From contig NZ_JANHKP010000006.1 of assembly GCF_024497955.1 (NCBI RefSeq), forward strand, positions 1-64,000: a stretch of 64,000 nt of DNA, in the 5' to 3' direction. The notes under the pieces are model-generated. The model did not search any database and was not told the origin of the DNA. It saw nothing but the letters and a program-made list of their open reading frames with translations. The position numbers and the translations under genes are program-made. Positions within the stretch are counted from its first letter, which is position 1. Each line of letters opens with the position of its first letter. This document shows positions 1 to 7,891 of the stretch, one piece after another. The stretch is from Streptomyces sp. C10-9-1 (lineage in GTDB: Bacteria > Actinomycetota > Actinomycetes > Streptomycetales > Streptomycetaceae).

Positions 1-17
1 GCCCCGGGCCCGCACGC

Positions 18-44
18 TGACCGCCCGCCCCGGGCGGGCGGTCA
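18..44 (-). terminator. Hairpin terminator overlapping the stop of the response-regulator gene
   Basis: A perfect inverted repeat with 13-base arms (TGACCGCCCGCCC) and one central base. The arm nearest the gene contains the stop codon of the response regulator, so the hairpin would end the kinase-regulator transcript right at translation stop. There is no T-run, which is usual for such GC-rich hairpins. Confidence 0.55.
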
Positions 45-728
45 GTCCGCCCCGGGGCGGACCAGGCCCGACTCGTAGGCCGTGACCACCAGTTGCGCGC
101 GGTCCCGGGCGCCGAGCTTGGCCATGGCCCGGTTCACATGGGTCTTCACCGTGAGGGGGCTGACCTCCAGCCGCTCGGCGATGCGGTCGTTCGACAGGCC
201 GCCCGCCACCAGGACGAGCACCTCCCGCTCGCGCCCGGTGAGCGCGGCGAGCCGCCCGCCGGGGTCGGGCACGCCGTCGCCCGCGCCGTACCCGCCGCCC
301 TGCGCGAGGAACCGGGCGATCAGCCCCTTGGTGGCGGCCGGCGAGAGCAGCGCCTCGCCCCCGGCCGCGACCCGGACGGCGTTCAGCAGCTCACCCGGCT
401 CGGCGCCCTTGCCGAGGAAGCCGGAGGCCCCCGCGCGCAGCGCCTGCACGACGTACTCGTCCACCTCGAAGGTGGTCAGGATGACCACCCGCACGCCGGA
501 CAGCCCCGGGTCCGCGCTGATCCTGCGGGTCGCGGCGAGGCCGTCGCAGTCCGGCATCCGGATGTCCATCAGGACCACGTCGGGCAGCTCGGAGCGGGCC
601 AGCGCCACCGCCTGGTGCCCGTCGGCCGCCTCGCCGACGACCTCCATGTCCGGCTCCGAGTCCACCAGCACCCGGAAGGCGCTGCGCAGCAGCGCCTGGT
701 CGTCGGCGAGCAGCACCCTGATCGTCAC
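42..728 (-). CDS. NarL/LuxR-family two-component response regulator
   Basis: A 228-residue DNA-binding response regulator. The receiver domain covers about residues 1-120, with the acidic pair D9-D10, phosphoacceptor D55 (in LMDIRMP), T85-T86 and K107. A LuxR-type helix-turn-helix follows from about residue 162 (LTGREREVL ... TVKTHV). The GTG start overlaps the stop of the upstream histidine kinase gene as GTGA, so the two are translationally coupled and form one operon. The regulator is presumably phosphorylated by that kinase and then controls target promoters. No target gene sits next to it, so the stimulus and regulon are unknown. Length and domain order are normal for the family. Confidence 0.95.
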   Translation of the reverse strand: MTIRVLLADDQALLRSAFRVLVDSEPDMEVVGEAADGHQAVALARSELPDVVLMDIRMPDCDGLAATRRISADPGLSGVRVVILTTFEVDEYVVQALRAGASGFLGKGAEPGELLNAVRVAAGGEALLSPAATKGLIARFLAQGGGYGAGDGVPDPGGRLAALTGREREVLVLVAGGLSNDRIAERLEVSPLTVKTHVNRAMAKLGARDRAQLVVTAYESGLVRPGAD

Positions 729-1996
729 GCGTCCTCCCCCGTGCCGGCGGGTCCCCCCGCGGGGACCGGTCGGCCCGCGGACCCGAGGCGGGCGGCGCGG
801 GCGGTCAGGGGAAGTATCGCCTGCACCCGGAAGCCGCCCCCGTGGCGGGGGCCGGCCGTGAGCACCCCGCCGAAGGCGGTGACCCGCTCGCGCATGCCGA
901 CCAGCCCGTGGCCGCCCCCGTCGGGCGGGGCCGCTCCGGTGCCGTCGTCGAGCACCGTGATCTCCAGGGTGTCGCCCACGGACACCACGCTGACCTCGGC
1001 CCTCGCCCCGGCCCCCGCGTGCTTGTGCACGTTGGTCAGCGACTCCTGGATGATCCGGTAGGCCGCCAGGTCCACGGCGGCGGGGAGCGAGGCGCCCTCG
1101 TCGGCGCGGGCCACCTCGACGGCCAGACCGGCCCGGCCGAAGGACTCGGCGAGCTCGGCGAGCAGGCCGAGGCCGGGGGCGGGCTCGGTCGGCGCCTCCG
1201 GGTCGTCGCCCTGGCGCAGCAGCCCCACGGTGGCCCGCAGCTCCTCCAGGGCCGAGCGGCCCGCCTGGCGGACATGGGCCAGCGCCTCCCTGGCCTGGTC
1301 CGGCCGGCGGTCCATGACATGGGCGGCCACTCCGGCCTGGACGTTGACGAGGGCGATGTGGTGGGCAACGACGTCGTGCAGGTCGCGGGCGATCCTCAGC
1401 CGCTCCTCGGCCACCCGGCGGCGGGCCTCCTCCTCCCGGGTCCGCTCGGCCCGCTCGGCCCGCTCCCTGATGGCGTCGACGAAGGCCCGGCGGCTGCGGA
1501 CCGCGTCCCCTCCCGCGGCGGCGAGCCCCGACCAGGCCAGCACGCCGAGGTTCTCCTGGGAGTACCAGGGAAGGGTGCCGAAGAGCATCGCGGCCCCGGT
1601 GAGCAGGGCCATGGTCAGCAGCCCCGCCCGCAGGGTGGTGGGGCGGTCGGTGTGCGCGGCCACGGTGAACAGGGCGACGACGGCGCTCATCGCGACGGGG
1701 GCCGCCGGGTCCTCGGCCACCAGCTCCAGCACGGCGAGGGCCGTCGTGGCCCCGAGCACCGCGAACGGCCGGCGGCGGCGCAGCACGAGCGCCGAGGCGG
1801 CGAGCACCATCAGCACGGCGCTCAGCGGCTCCGGGGCACGGGTGCCGAAGGTCGGCCCGTGCGGCCCGTGCGGGTCGGTGAAGGACGCGGCCGCCATGCA
1901 CAGCAGCACGGCGAGGGCGAGGGCGCCGTCGAAGGCCGCGGGATGCCTGCGCAGCCGGCGCCGGGCTCCGGCGCACCGGTCGGCGAGAGAGGTCAC
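725..1996 (-). CDS. NarL-type sensor histidine kinase (HisKA_3)
   Basis: Membrane sensor kinase of 423 residues from the chosen GTG. The N-terminal part has several hydrophobic membrane segments and no extracellular sensor domain of note. A charged, coiled-coil-like stretch rich in Arg/Glu leads into the dimerisation and phosphoacceptor box (RIARDLHDVVAHH), with phosphoacceptor His207. The C-terminal ATPase has the glycine-rich motif GHGLVGMRER. The reading frame is open up to an ATG at 2080, but that adds an Arg/Pro-rich tail. The GTG at 1996 is preferred because a -10-like TAACGT lies eight bases upstream, which would give a leaderless transcript. The next gene, overlapping by four bases, is its cognate response regulator. 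Confidence 0.92.
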   Translation of the reverse strand: MTSLADRCAGARRRLRRHPAAFDGALALAVLLCMAAASFTDPHGPHGPTFGTRAPEPLSAVLMVLAASALVLRRRRPFAVLGATTALAVLELVAEDPAAPVAMSAVVALFTVAAHTDRPTTLRAGLLTMALLTGAAMLFGTLPWYSQENLGVLAWSGLAAAGGDAVRSRRAFVDAIRERAERAERTREEEARRRVAEERLRIARDLHDVVAHHIALVNVQAGVAAHVMDRRPDQAREALAHVRQAGRSALEELRATVGLLRQGDDPEAPTEPAPGLGLLAELAESFGRAGLAVEVARADEGASLPAAVDLAAYRIIQESLTNVHKHAGAGARAEVSVVSVGDTLEITVLDDGTGAAPPDGGGHGLVGMRERVTAFGGVLTAGPRHGGGFRVQAILPLTARAARLGSAGRPVPAGGPAGTGEDA

Positions 1997-2060
1997 GGGG
2001 CGCAACGTTACGCGGTGGCGCCCGGCCCGGTGGGGGCTCCGGCGGGGCCGGGATGTGCGG

Positions 2061-2089
2061 GGCGCCGCCGTGCGGGGCACGGCGGCGCC
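2061..2089 (-). terminator. Terminator of the pspA-pspAA transcript
   Basis: Perfect 13-base stem (GGCGCCGCCGTGC with its complement) and a 3-base loop. It lies downstream of pspAA and before the histidine kinase start, so it separates the two minus-strand transcription units. Confidence 0.6.
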
Positions 2090-2164
2090 TTGTGGAGCGG
2101 GTGCCGGGGAGCGGGGGGTGGAGTGCCGCCCCGGGCCGCCGGGGCCCGGGTGCCCCGCACCGGA

Positions 2165-2446
2165 TCAGGGCCCGGGGATCAGGCCGTCGTCGCCGAGGAG
2201 CGCGCGGACCTCCTCCAGGGTCGCGTCCGGGGCCGGGAGGATCAGCTCCGACGGTTCGAGCAAGTCCTCGGGGAGGGGGGTTCCGTACGCGCGCACCTGG
2301 TCGAGCAGCTCGTGCAGGGTCCGGCGGAAGCCGGGCCCGTCACCGCTCTCCATCTCCGCGAGCAGTTCGTCGTCGAGCTTGTCGAGGCCGGCCAGGTGGC
2401 TCTCCGCCACCTCCAGCTGGCCCTCCCCCATGATCCGCACGATCAT
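2165..2446 (-). CDS. pspAA: PspA-associated protein PspAA
   Basis: A 93-residue small acidic protein starting MIVRIMGEGQ, the typical beginning of the PspA-associated family found next to pspA in actinobacteria and other bacteria. The chosen ATG has a ribosome-binding site (AAGGA) six bases upstream. An in-frame GTG at 2500 overlaps the stop of pspA as GTGA and would add 18 residues, so coupled translation from that site is possible but less like the family. It is presumed to act with PspA in membrane-stress protection in the cytoplasm. The exact biochemical role of the family is not known to me. Confidence 0.85.
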   Translation of the reverse strand: MIVRIMGEGQLEVAESHLAGLDKLDDELLAEMESGDGPGFRRTLHELLDQVRAYGTPLPEDLLEPSELILPAPDATLEEVRALLGDDGLIPGP

Positions 2447-2496
2447 GTCGAGATCCTTCGCTGCCGATACCGGGCCCGGGCGGGCCCGGAGCGCCG

Positions 2497-3291
2497 TCAC
2501 TGCTTGTCGAACCGGGGCGTGCCCTGCTGCTGGGCGTTGCCCTCCTGGCGGTCCGCGCCGCCTTCGATGGCCTGCTGCTGGGCCGGGCCGCCGGCCAGCT
2601 CGGCCTTCATCCGCTGGAGCTCCAGCTCGACGTCCGTGCCCCCCGAGAGCCGGTCCAGCTCGGCCTGGAGGTCGTCCTTGGCCAGCCCCGACTGGTCGTC
2701 GAGGGCGCCGGAGGCCAGGAGCTCGTCGATGGCGCCGGCCCGCGCCTGGAGCTGGGCCGTCTTGTCCTCCGCCCGCTGGATGGCGACGCCCACGTCGCTC
2801 ATCTCCTCCGAGATGCCGGAGAAGGACTCCGCGATGCGGGTCTGCGCCTGGGCGGCGGTGTAGGTGGCCTTGATGGTCTCCTTCTTGGTGCGGAAGGCGT
2901 CCACCTTGGCCTGGAGCCGCTGCGCGGCGAGGGTCAGCTTCTCCTCCTCGCCCTGGAGGGTCTGGTGCTGCGTCTCCAGGTCGGTGACCTGCTGCTGGAG
3001 CGCCGCGCGGCGGGAGAGCGCCTCGCGCGCCAGGTCCTCGCGCCCGAGCGCGAGCGCCTTGCGGCCCTGGTCCTCCAGCTTGGTCGACTGGCCCTGGAGC
3101 TGGTTGAGCTGGAGCTCCAGGCGCTTGCGGGAGGTGGCGACGTCCGCGACGCCCCGGCGAACCTTCTGGAGGAGCTCCAGTTGCTTCTGGTAGGAGTAAT
3201 CAAGGGTCTCGCGCGGGTCCTCGGCCCTGTCCAGGGCCTTGTTCGCCTTCGCGCGGAAGATCATCCCCATACGCTTCATGACACCGCTCAT
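2497..3291 (-). CDS. pspA: PspA/IM30-family membrane-stress protein
   Basis: A 264-residue, almost entirely helical, coiled-coil protein of the PspA/Vipp1 (ESCRT-III-like) family. It begins MSGVMKRMGMIFRAKANKAL, including the amphipathic N-terminal helix that binds stressed membranes. Long Gln/Glu/Leu/Arg heptads run to about residue 220, followed by a Gly/Gln-rich tail ending in DKQ. Known members oligomerise on the inner face of the membrane and limit proton leakage. The gene forms an operon with pspAA, 50 bases downstream. The start is chosen by family similarity; the ATG four codons later is the alternative. No pspBC-like regulators are adjacent, as is normal in actinobacteria. Confidence 0.95.
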   Translation of the reverse strand: MSGVMKRMGMIFRAKANKALDRAEDPRETLDYSYQKQLELLQKVRRGVADVATSRKRLELQLNQLQGQSTKLEDQGRKALALGREDLAREALSRRAALQQQVTDLETQHQTLQGEEEKLTLAAQRLQAKVDAFRTKKETIKATYTAAQAQTRIAESFSGISEEMSDVGVAIQRAEDKTAQLQARAGAIDELLASGALDDQSGLAKDDLQAELDRLSGGTDVELELQRMKAELAGGPAQQQAIEGGADRQEGNAQQQGTPRFDKQ

Positions 3292-3572
3292 GGGCTTCGC
3301 GCGCCCCCTTCTGACGGACTGGGCTTCGGCACTCCAACAGAACCCACAGTACGGGCCCTGCATCCATTACCGCACTGTTCGGGAGCGGATGCGCTCCTCC
3401 CCAAGGACGACTGCGGACGGCGTTGATCCGGCCCAAGGAGTAGAAGACCGGTCAGGGTCCGCCGACCCGCGTCCGCTGTGTGGTGTTTCCGTCCTGTACG
3501 GACGCGTGCCGTTGCGGGATCGTTCCCCGCGGACGGCGGGTCCATGCCCGCCACCCCGTACCCTTGGGTTTC

Positions 3573-4172
3573 GTGTTCCGTAGCCGTTCCAAGGAAGAGA
3601 AGGCCCCCACCGGCAAGGTGACGGCGGACCTCTCCAAGCAGCCCCGAGACCCCGAGGCCCCCAAGGGCCGCCCGACGCCGAAGCGCAGCGAGGCACAAGG
3701 GCAGCGGCGCGCCCGTGCCAACAGCGCGCCGCTGGACCGCAAGGCAGCCATGCGCCGCCAGCGCGAGGCCCGGCGCGCGGACCTGGCGCGGCAGCGCGAG
3801 GCGCTGGCCACCGGTGACGAGCGCTATCTGCCACCCCGGGACAAGGGCCCGGTGCGGCGCTTCGTCCGCGACTTCGTGGACTCGCGCTTCTGCATCGCCG
3901 AGTTCTTCCTGCCGCTCGCGGTGGTGATCCTGGTGCTGAGCATGGTGCGCGTCGCGCAGCTCCAGAACATCGCCCTGCTGCTGTGGCTGGGTGTGATCGT
4001 GATGATCGTGGTCGACTCGATCGGCCTCGCGATCCGCCTGAAGAAGCAGCTGCGGGAGCGCTTCCCCGACGAGCCGAAGCGCGGTGCCGTCGCCTACGGC
4101 CTGATGCGCACCCTCCAGATGCGCCGGCTGCGGCTGCCCAAGCCGCAGGTCAAGCGCGGAGAACGGCCCTGA
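3573..4172 (+). CDS. DUF3043 family membrane protein
   Basis: A 199-residue protein with a charged, Lys/Arg-rich cytoplasmic N-terminal half (about 110 residues) followed by two adjacent hydrophobic segments (FFLPLAVVILVLSMV and IALLLWLGVIVMIVV) and a short basic tail. This is the DUF3043 arrangement, widely conserved in actinobacteria. The function is unknown. The GTG start has no ribosome-binding site; a TACCCT -10-like box ends eight bases before it, which suggests a leaderless transcript. It is divergent from pspA, and its stop overlaps or touches the start of the methyltransferase gene, so the two are probably co-transcribed. Confidence 0.88.
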   Translation: MFRSRSKEEKAPTGKVTADLSKQPRDPEAPKGRPTPKRSEAQGQRRARANSAPLDRKAAMRRQREARRADLARQREALATGDERYLPPRDKGPVRRFVRDFVDSRFCIAEFFLPLAVVILVLSMVRVAQLQNIALLLWLGVIVMIVVDSIGLAIRLKKQLRERFPDEPKRGAVAYGLMRTLQMRRLRLPKPQVKRGERP

Positions 4173-4201
4173 GCACCGCTGCCTCACCCGTCCCCGGCCC
4201 C

Positions 4202-5002
4202 GTGGCGGGGACGGACCCCGCCCCCGTGGAGGTGCCCGCGGGCCGCCCCCCTGCCGCGGGCGGCCTGCGGGACGCCGTGCGCCAGGAGCTGGTCGCCCGG
4301 CAGCTGGAGGAGCAGATCACGGCCCGCTACCCGGTCGGGCAGCGCCTTCGCGTGCTCGACGTGGGAACGGGCCGGGGGGCTCAGGCCCTGCGGCTGGCCC
4401 GCGCCGGGCACGCGGTGACCGGCCTGGAGTCGGACCCCGCACTGCTGGAGGCGGCCCGCGAGGCGCTGGCCGCCGAACCGGCCGGGATCCGCGCGAGGGT
4501 CCGGTTCGTCGAGGGCGACGGCCGGGACACCGGGGTGCACTTCCTGCCCGGCGCCTTCGACGTGGTGCTCTGCCACGGCGTGCTGATGTACGCCGCGGAC
4601 GCGGACGCCATGCTGGCGGGTCTGGCCCGGATGCTGGCACCCGGCGGCCTGCTGTCGCTGGTGGTGCGCAACGGCGACGCCCTGGCCATGCGCCCGGGAC
4701 TGGCCGGGAACTGGGCCGCGGCACAGGCGGCCTTCGCCTCGGACACCTACACGGACCGCTTCGGCCTCAGCGTGCGCGCCGAACGGCTCGGGGCCCTGAC
4801 GGCCACGCTGGAGGGGGGCAACGCGCCCCTGCACGCCTGGTACGGCGTGCGGGTCTTCACCGACGGCGCCGACGACGAGGCTCCCCTGCCGCCCGCGCAG
4901 GAGTTCCAGCGGCTGCTGGCCGCGGAGGAGCGGGCCGGCCGCACCGACCCCTACCGCCGGGTGGCGGCGCTGCTGCACCTGTGCGGCGTCCGCCGCGGTT
5001 AG
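4202..5002 (+). CDS. Class I SAM-dependent methyltransferase
   Basis: A protein of about 266 residues with a Rossmann-type methyltransferase fold. Motif I is LDVGTGRGAQALRLA, followed by the acidic strand-2 end (GLESDP), the FVEGDGRD segment and a later motif FDVVLCHGVLMY. It resembles the CmoA/SmtA-like small-molecule or tRNA-type methyltransferases; the substrate cannot be told. The coding frame is open further upstream. The GTG at 4202 has no ribosome-binding site, whereas a CTG at 4169, overlapping the previous stop, has a well-placed GGAGA. The real start could therefore be the CTG, adding 11 residues. It follows the DUF3043 gene directly. Confidence 0.85.
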   Translation: MAGTDPAPVEVPAGRPPAAGGLRDAVRQELVARQLEEQITARYPVGQRLRVLDVGTGRGAQALRLARAGHAVTGLESDPALLEAAREALAAEPAGIRARVRFVEGDGRDTGVHFLPGAFDVVLCHGVLMYAADADAMLAGLARMLAPGGLLSLVVRNGDALAMRPGLAGNWAAAQAAFASDTYTDRFGLSVRAERLGALTATLEGGNAPLHAWYGVRVFTDGADDEAPLPPAQEFQRLLAAEERAGRTDPYRRVAALLHLCGVRRG

Positions 5003-5019
5003 GGCGCCGTACCGGGCGG

Positions 5020-5038
5020 CCCGCCGGAGACCGGCGGG
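5020..5038 (+). terminator. Short hairpin after the methyltransferase gene
   Basis: Perfect 8-base stem (CCCGCCGG / CCGGCGGG) with a 3-base loop, 18 bases after the stop codon. A plausible intrinsic terminator or RNA-processing stop before the protease gene. Confidence 0.45.
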
Positions 5039-5144
5039 GCGCCCCGCGGCCGCCCGCCCGGCGATGCGGCGGCATCCTGCCGCGGCCCCCTGTTCGGCGG
5101 TGCACGACGGGCAGGCCCGCCGCCGCGAAAGGGATACTCCGGGC

Positions 5145-6227
5145 ATGAGCGCTCCCCCGTACCGCGCGCCCTCCCGGCGGCTCCCGGTGGCCGCGGCGGC
5201 CGCACTGGGCGCGGCCGTCCTCGCGGCAGGCTGCTCGGCCCCGCCCGTGCCGCAGGCGGCGCCGGCGCCGAGCCGGGGTGCGCGGGCCGCGGCCCCGGCC
5301 GCCGCGAACGAACTGGAGGACGACTACCAGTCCGTCATCACCCGGGTCCTTCCGTCGGTCGTGCAGATCGAGGCGGGCGACAGCCTGGGCTCGGGCATCG
5401 TCTACGACGACCGGGGCCACATCGTCACCAACGCGCACGTGGTCGGCGCCGCGCGGTCCTTCCGGGTCACCGTGGCCACCGGGGACCGGCCGCTGCCGGC
5501 GACCCTGGTGTCCGCCTACCCCGAGCAGGACCTGGCCGTGATCCGGCTGGGGAACCTGCCGGACGGTCTGCGCCCCGCGTCCTTCGGCGACTCCGCCTCG
5601 GTGGAGGTCGGGCAGATCGTGCTCGCCATGGGCTCCCCGCTGGGCCTGGCCGGCAGCGTGACCCAGGGCATCGTCTCGGCGACCGGCCGCACGGTGACGG
5701 CCGACGCCTCCGGCGGCGGCGCCGGGGCGACCATCCCGAACATGGTGCAGACCTCGGCCGCGATCAACCCCGGGAACAGCGGGGGCGCCCTGGTCGACCT
5801 GGACGGCGAGGTCATCGGCATCCCCACGCTGGCGGCGCGGGACCCGGGCCTCGGCGAGGGCGCCGCGGCGGGGATCGGCTTCGCCATCCCCGCGTCGATG
5901 GTGACGACCGTCGCGGACCAGATCATCGCCTCGGGCCGGGTCACCGACTCCGGCCGGGCCGCGCTCGGCATCACCGGCCGCACCGTCCTCGACGACGACT
6001 ACAACCCCTCCGGGGTCGCGGTGGTCGAGGTGGTCCCGGGCGGCCCGGCCGACCGGGCGGGGCTCAGGGCCGGGGACGTCATCACCCGCCTCGGCGACGC
6101 CGAGGTCACCACGATCACCACCCTGGCCGAGGCGCTGGCCCAGGAGCAGCCGGGGGACCGGGTGGCGGTCCGCTACACCCGGGGCAGCGCCCAGCGCACC
6201 GCCGAGGTCACGCTCGGCGAGGTCTGA
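5145..6227 (+). CDS. HtrA/DegP-like serine protease, lipoprotein, with PDZ domain
   Basis: A 360-residue trypsin-like protease anchored outside the cell. The N-terminus has a basic start, a hydrophobic helix and a lipobox (LAAGC, Cys30). The catalytic triad is visible: His98 in VTNAHVVG, Asp129 in PEQDLAVI and Ser212 in NPGNSGGAL. A C-terminal PDZ domain spans about residues 275-355 (GGPADRAGLRAGDVI). HtrA family members degrade or refold damaged envelope proteins, so the role fits the nearby psp genes, although no regulatory link is visible. The ATG at 5145 is used because the signal peptide begins there; a -10-like GATACT lies six bases before it. Confidence 0.93.
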   Translation: MSAPPYRAPSRRLPVAAAAALGAAVLAAGCSAPPVPQAAPAPSRGARAAAPAAANELEDDYQSVITRVLPSVVQIEAGDSLGSGIVYDDRGHIVTNAHVVGAARSFRVTVATGDRPLPATLVSAYPEQDLAVIRLGNLPDGLRPASFGDSASVEVGQIVLAMGSPLGLAGSVTQGIVSATGRTVTADASGGGAGATIPNMVQTSAAINPGNSGGALVDLDGEVIGIPTLAARDPGLGEGAAAGIGFAIPASMVTTVADQIIASGRVTDSGRAALGITGRTVLDDDYNPSGVAVVEVVPGGPADRAGLRAGDVITRLGDAEVTTITTLAEALAQEQPGDRVAVRYTRGSAQRTAEVTLGEV

Positions 6228-6229
6228 CG

Positions 6230-6302
6230 GGCCGCTCCCGCGCGGGAGCGGCCCGCGGGACGGGCGTGCGGGCCCGGGCGGCGCCGGGCCCGCACGCCCG
6301 TC
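6230..6302. terminator. Double hairpin between convergent genes
   Basis: Two perfect inverted repeats in tandem. One is a 24-base palindrome at 6230-6253 (GGCCGCTCCC arms). The second, at 6259-6302, has a 19-base stem and a 6-base loop. They lie between the convergent protease gene and the small minus-strand gene and would terminate both. Confidence 0.75.
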
Positions 6303-6308
6303 AGCGCC

Positions 6309-6518
6309 TCACGCCTCCTCGGCGTGCAGGCTCATCGGCCCGTAGACCACCGCCCCGTCCTCCGAGAGCACGACCTGGTCGGCCCCGCCCTCCTGGAGCT
6401 GCTTCCAGTACTCCCCGATCCACGACTCGGCATCGCCCTGGGTGGTGAACTCCTCGGGCTCCACCGCCGGCGGCACCTCGGTGCCGTCCGCCTTCTCGAA
6501 CCGCCACGTCCATGCCAT
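6309..6518 (-). CDS. Conserved small acidic hypothetical protein (69 residues)
   Basis: Starts MAWTWRFEKADGTEV and has an excellent ribosome-binding site (GGGAGG) seven bases before the ATG. It is Trp- and acid-rich, with a single compact domain (ESWIGEYWKQL). It has no signal peptide or membrane segment, so it is probably cytoplasmic. I recall similar short proteins in other Streptomyces but know no function for them. It is a single-gene unit, divergent from cobU and convergent with the protease gene, with strong terminators after it. Confidence 0.8.
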   Translation of the reverse strand: MAWTWRFEKADGTEVPPAVEPEEFTTQGDAESWIGEYWKQLQEGGADQVVLSEDGAVVYGPMSLHAEEA

Positions 6519-6620
6519 GTGCGCCTCCCGGGTACCCGGCTCGTGCCACTGATCACTGTCGTGCTGCCCGCAGCGTAGCCGGGCGCGCACCCGTCGCGGG
6601 GACACGGGAGGATCAGGGGC

Positions 6621-7820
6621 GTGGACGTGACTCTGCTCGGCACCGGCGCCCCCGCCGGCCTCCCCCTCCCCGACTGCCCCTGCGCCGTCTGCGGGTCCGC
6701 CCGCGGCACGGAGGCCCGTGCCCCGACGGCCCTGCTGGTGGACGGCGCCCTGCTGCTCGACCTCACCCCCGGCGCGGCGCTCGCGGCGGCACGGGCGGGG
6801 CACTCGCTGGCCGGGGTCCGCCAGGTCCTGCTGACCCACCCGCACGACGGTCCGGCGGTGGACCTGCCCGCCGGGCTGCCGACCGCCGGGCGGGTGCCGG
6901 ACGGGCGGGTGCTGACCCTGATCAGCGGGCACCGGGTGCGCGCGATGCCGGTCGACCACCCGGGCACCGGCTACGAGGTCACCTCCCCGGAGGGCGAGCG
7001 GCTGCTCTACCTCCCCCCGCTGGCCGCGCCCGCCGGGCTCGCGGAGGGCTCGGCCCCCTACGAGATGGTCCTCGCGGACGTCGAGGGCCGCCCGGACGGC
7101 CTCGCCCGCCTGCGGGCCGCGGGGGCCGTCGGCGCGACCACGGACGTGGTCGCCGTGCACCTGGGCCACGAGGCGCCCGGGGGGCCGGAGCTGGCCCGGC
7201 GGCTGGCCGCCTCGGGCGCCCGGGCGGTGCCGGACGGGACCACGCTCGCCGTCGGCGAGTACCACGCCGTGCCGGACGTGCCCCGGCGGACCCTGGTGAC
7301 GGGAGGGGCGCGCTCGGGCAAGTCGCTGGAGGCGGAACGGCGCCTGGCGGCCTTCCCCGGCGTCGTGTACGTGGCCACCGGCGGTACGCGGGACGGGGAC
7401 GCCGAGTGGGCCGCCCGGGTCGGCGCCCACCGCGAGCGCCGCCCCGGCACCTGGCTGACCGAGGAGAGCCGCGAGCTGGTGCCCCTGCTCGCGGCCGAGG
7501 GCCCCCCGCTGCTGATCGACTGCCTGTCGCTGTGGCTGACCGACGCGATGGACCGGGCGGGCGCCTGGGACGACGCGCGGTGGGCCGACGGCGGGGAGCG
7601 GGAGCTGCGCGAGCGGACGGCCGCCCTGGTGGCCGCGGTCCGCGCCACGGAGCGCACGGTGGTCGCGGTGACCAACGAGGTGGGCTCGGGAGTGGTGCCC
7701 GCGACGGCCTCGGGACGCCGCTTCCGCGACGAACTGGGCCGTCTGAACGCGGCGTTCGCGGCGGAGTGCGAGCAGGTGCTGCTGGTGGTGGCGGGCCAGG
7801 CACTGGTCCTGCGGCGCTGA
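6621..7820 (+). CDS. cobU: Adenosylcobinamide kinase/guanylyltransferase with N-terminal MBL-like domain
   Basis: A 399-residue fusion. Residues from about 222 to the end are the CobU/CobP enzyme of cobalamin synthesis, which phosphorylates adenosylcobinamide and then transfers GMP to it. The P-loop is TGGARSGKS (about 226-234), with further CobU signatures DCLSLWLTD and VTNEVGSGVVP. Residues 1-215 resemble a metallo-beta-lactamase fold (VTLLGTGAP, LLTHPHD, AVHLGHE), but the zinc-binding HxHxDH motif is reduced to HPHDGPAVD. That domain is probably catalytically weak or has another role. Similar fusions occur in Streptomyces. The GTG start follows shortly after a divergent gene, and cobT is 71 bases downstream. 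Confidence 0.93.
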   Translation: MDVTLLGTGAPAGLPLPDCPCAVCGSARGTEARAPTALLVDGALLLDLTPGAALAAARAGHSLAGVRQVLLTHPHDGPAVDLPAGLPTAGRVPDGRVLTLISGHRVRAMPVDHPGTGYEVTSPEGERLLYLPPLAAPAGLAEGSAPYEMVLADVEGRPDGLARLRAAGAVGATTDVVAVHLGHEAPGGPELARRLAASGARAVPDGTTLAVGEYHAVPDVPRRTLVTGGARSGKSLEAERRLAAFPGVVYVATGGTRDGDAEWAARVGAHRERRPGTWLTEESRELVPLLAAEGPPLLIDCLSLWLTDAMDRAGAWDDARWADGGERELRERTAALVAAVRATERTVVAVTNEVGSGVVPATASGRRFRDELGRLNAAFAAECEQVLLVVAGQALVLRR

Positions 7821-7891
7821 GGCTCCGGCGGGCGGACGCGGAAGGAGCGCGGCCCACCGCGGCGTGCGCCGCTGCCGGTACTGTTCGGCGA

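Noticed and set aside
93..1061. Long plus-strand open frames opposite the two-component genes
   Set aside because: They are His/Arg/Gly-rich frames opposite strongly conserved coding DNA and show no domain; typical of high-GC genomes.
2497..2500. Translationally coupled GTG start for pspAA overlapping the pspA stop
   Set aside because: It would add 18 residues not seen in the family, and the internal ATG has a good ribosome-binding site. Kept only as an alternative start.
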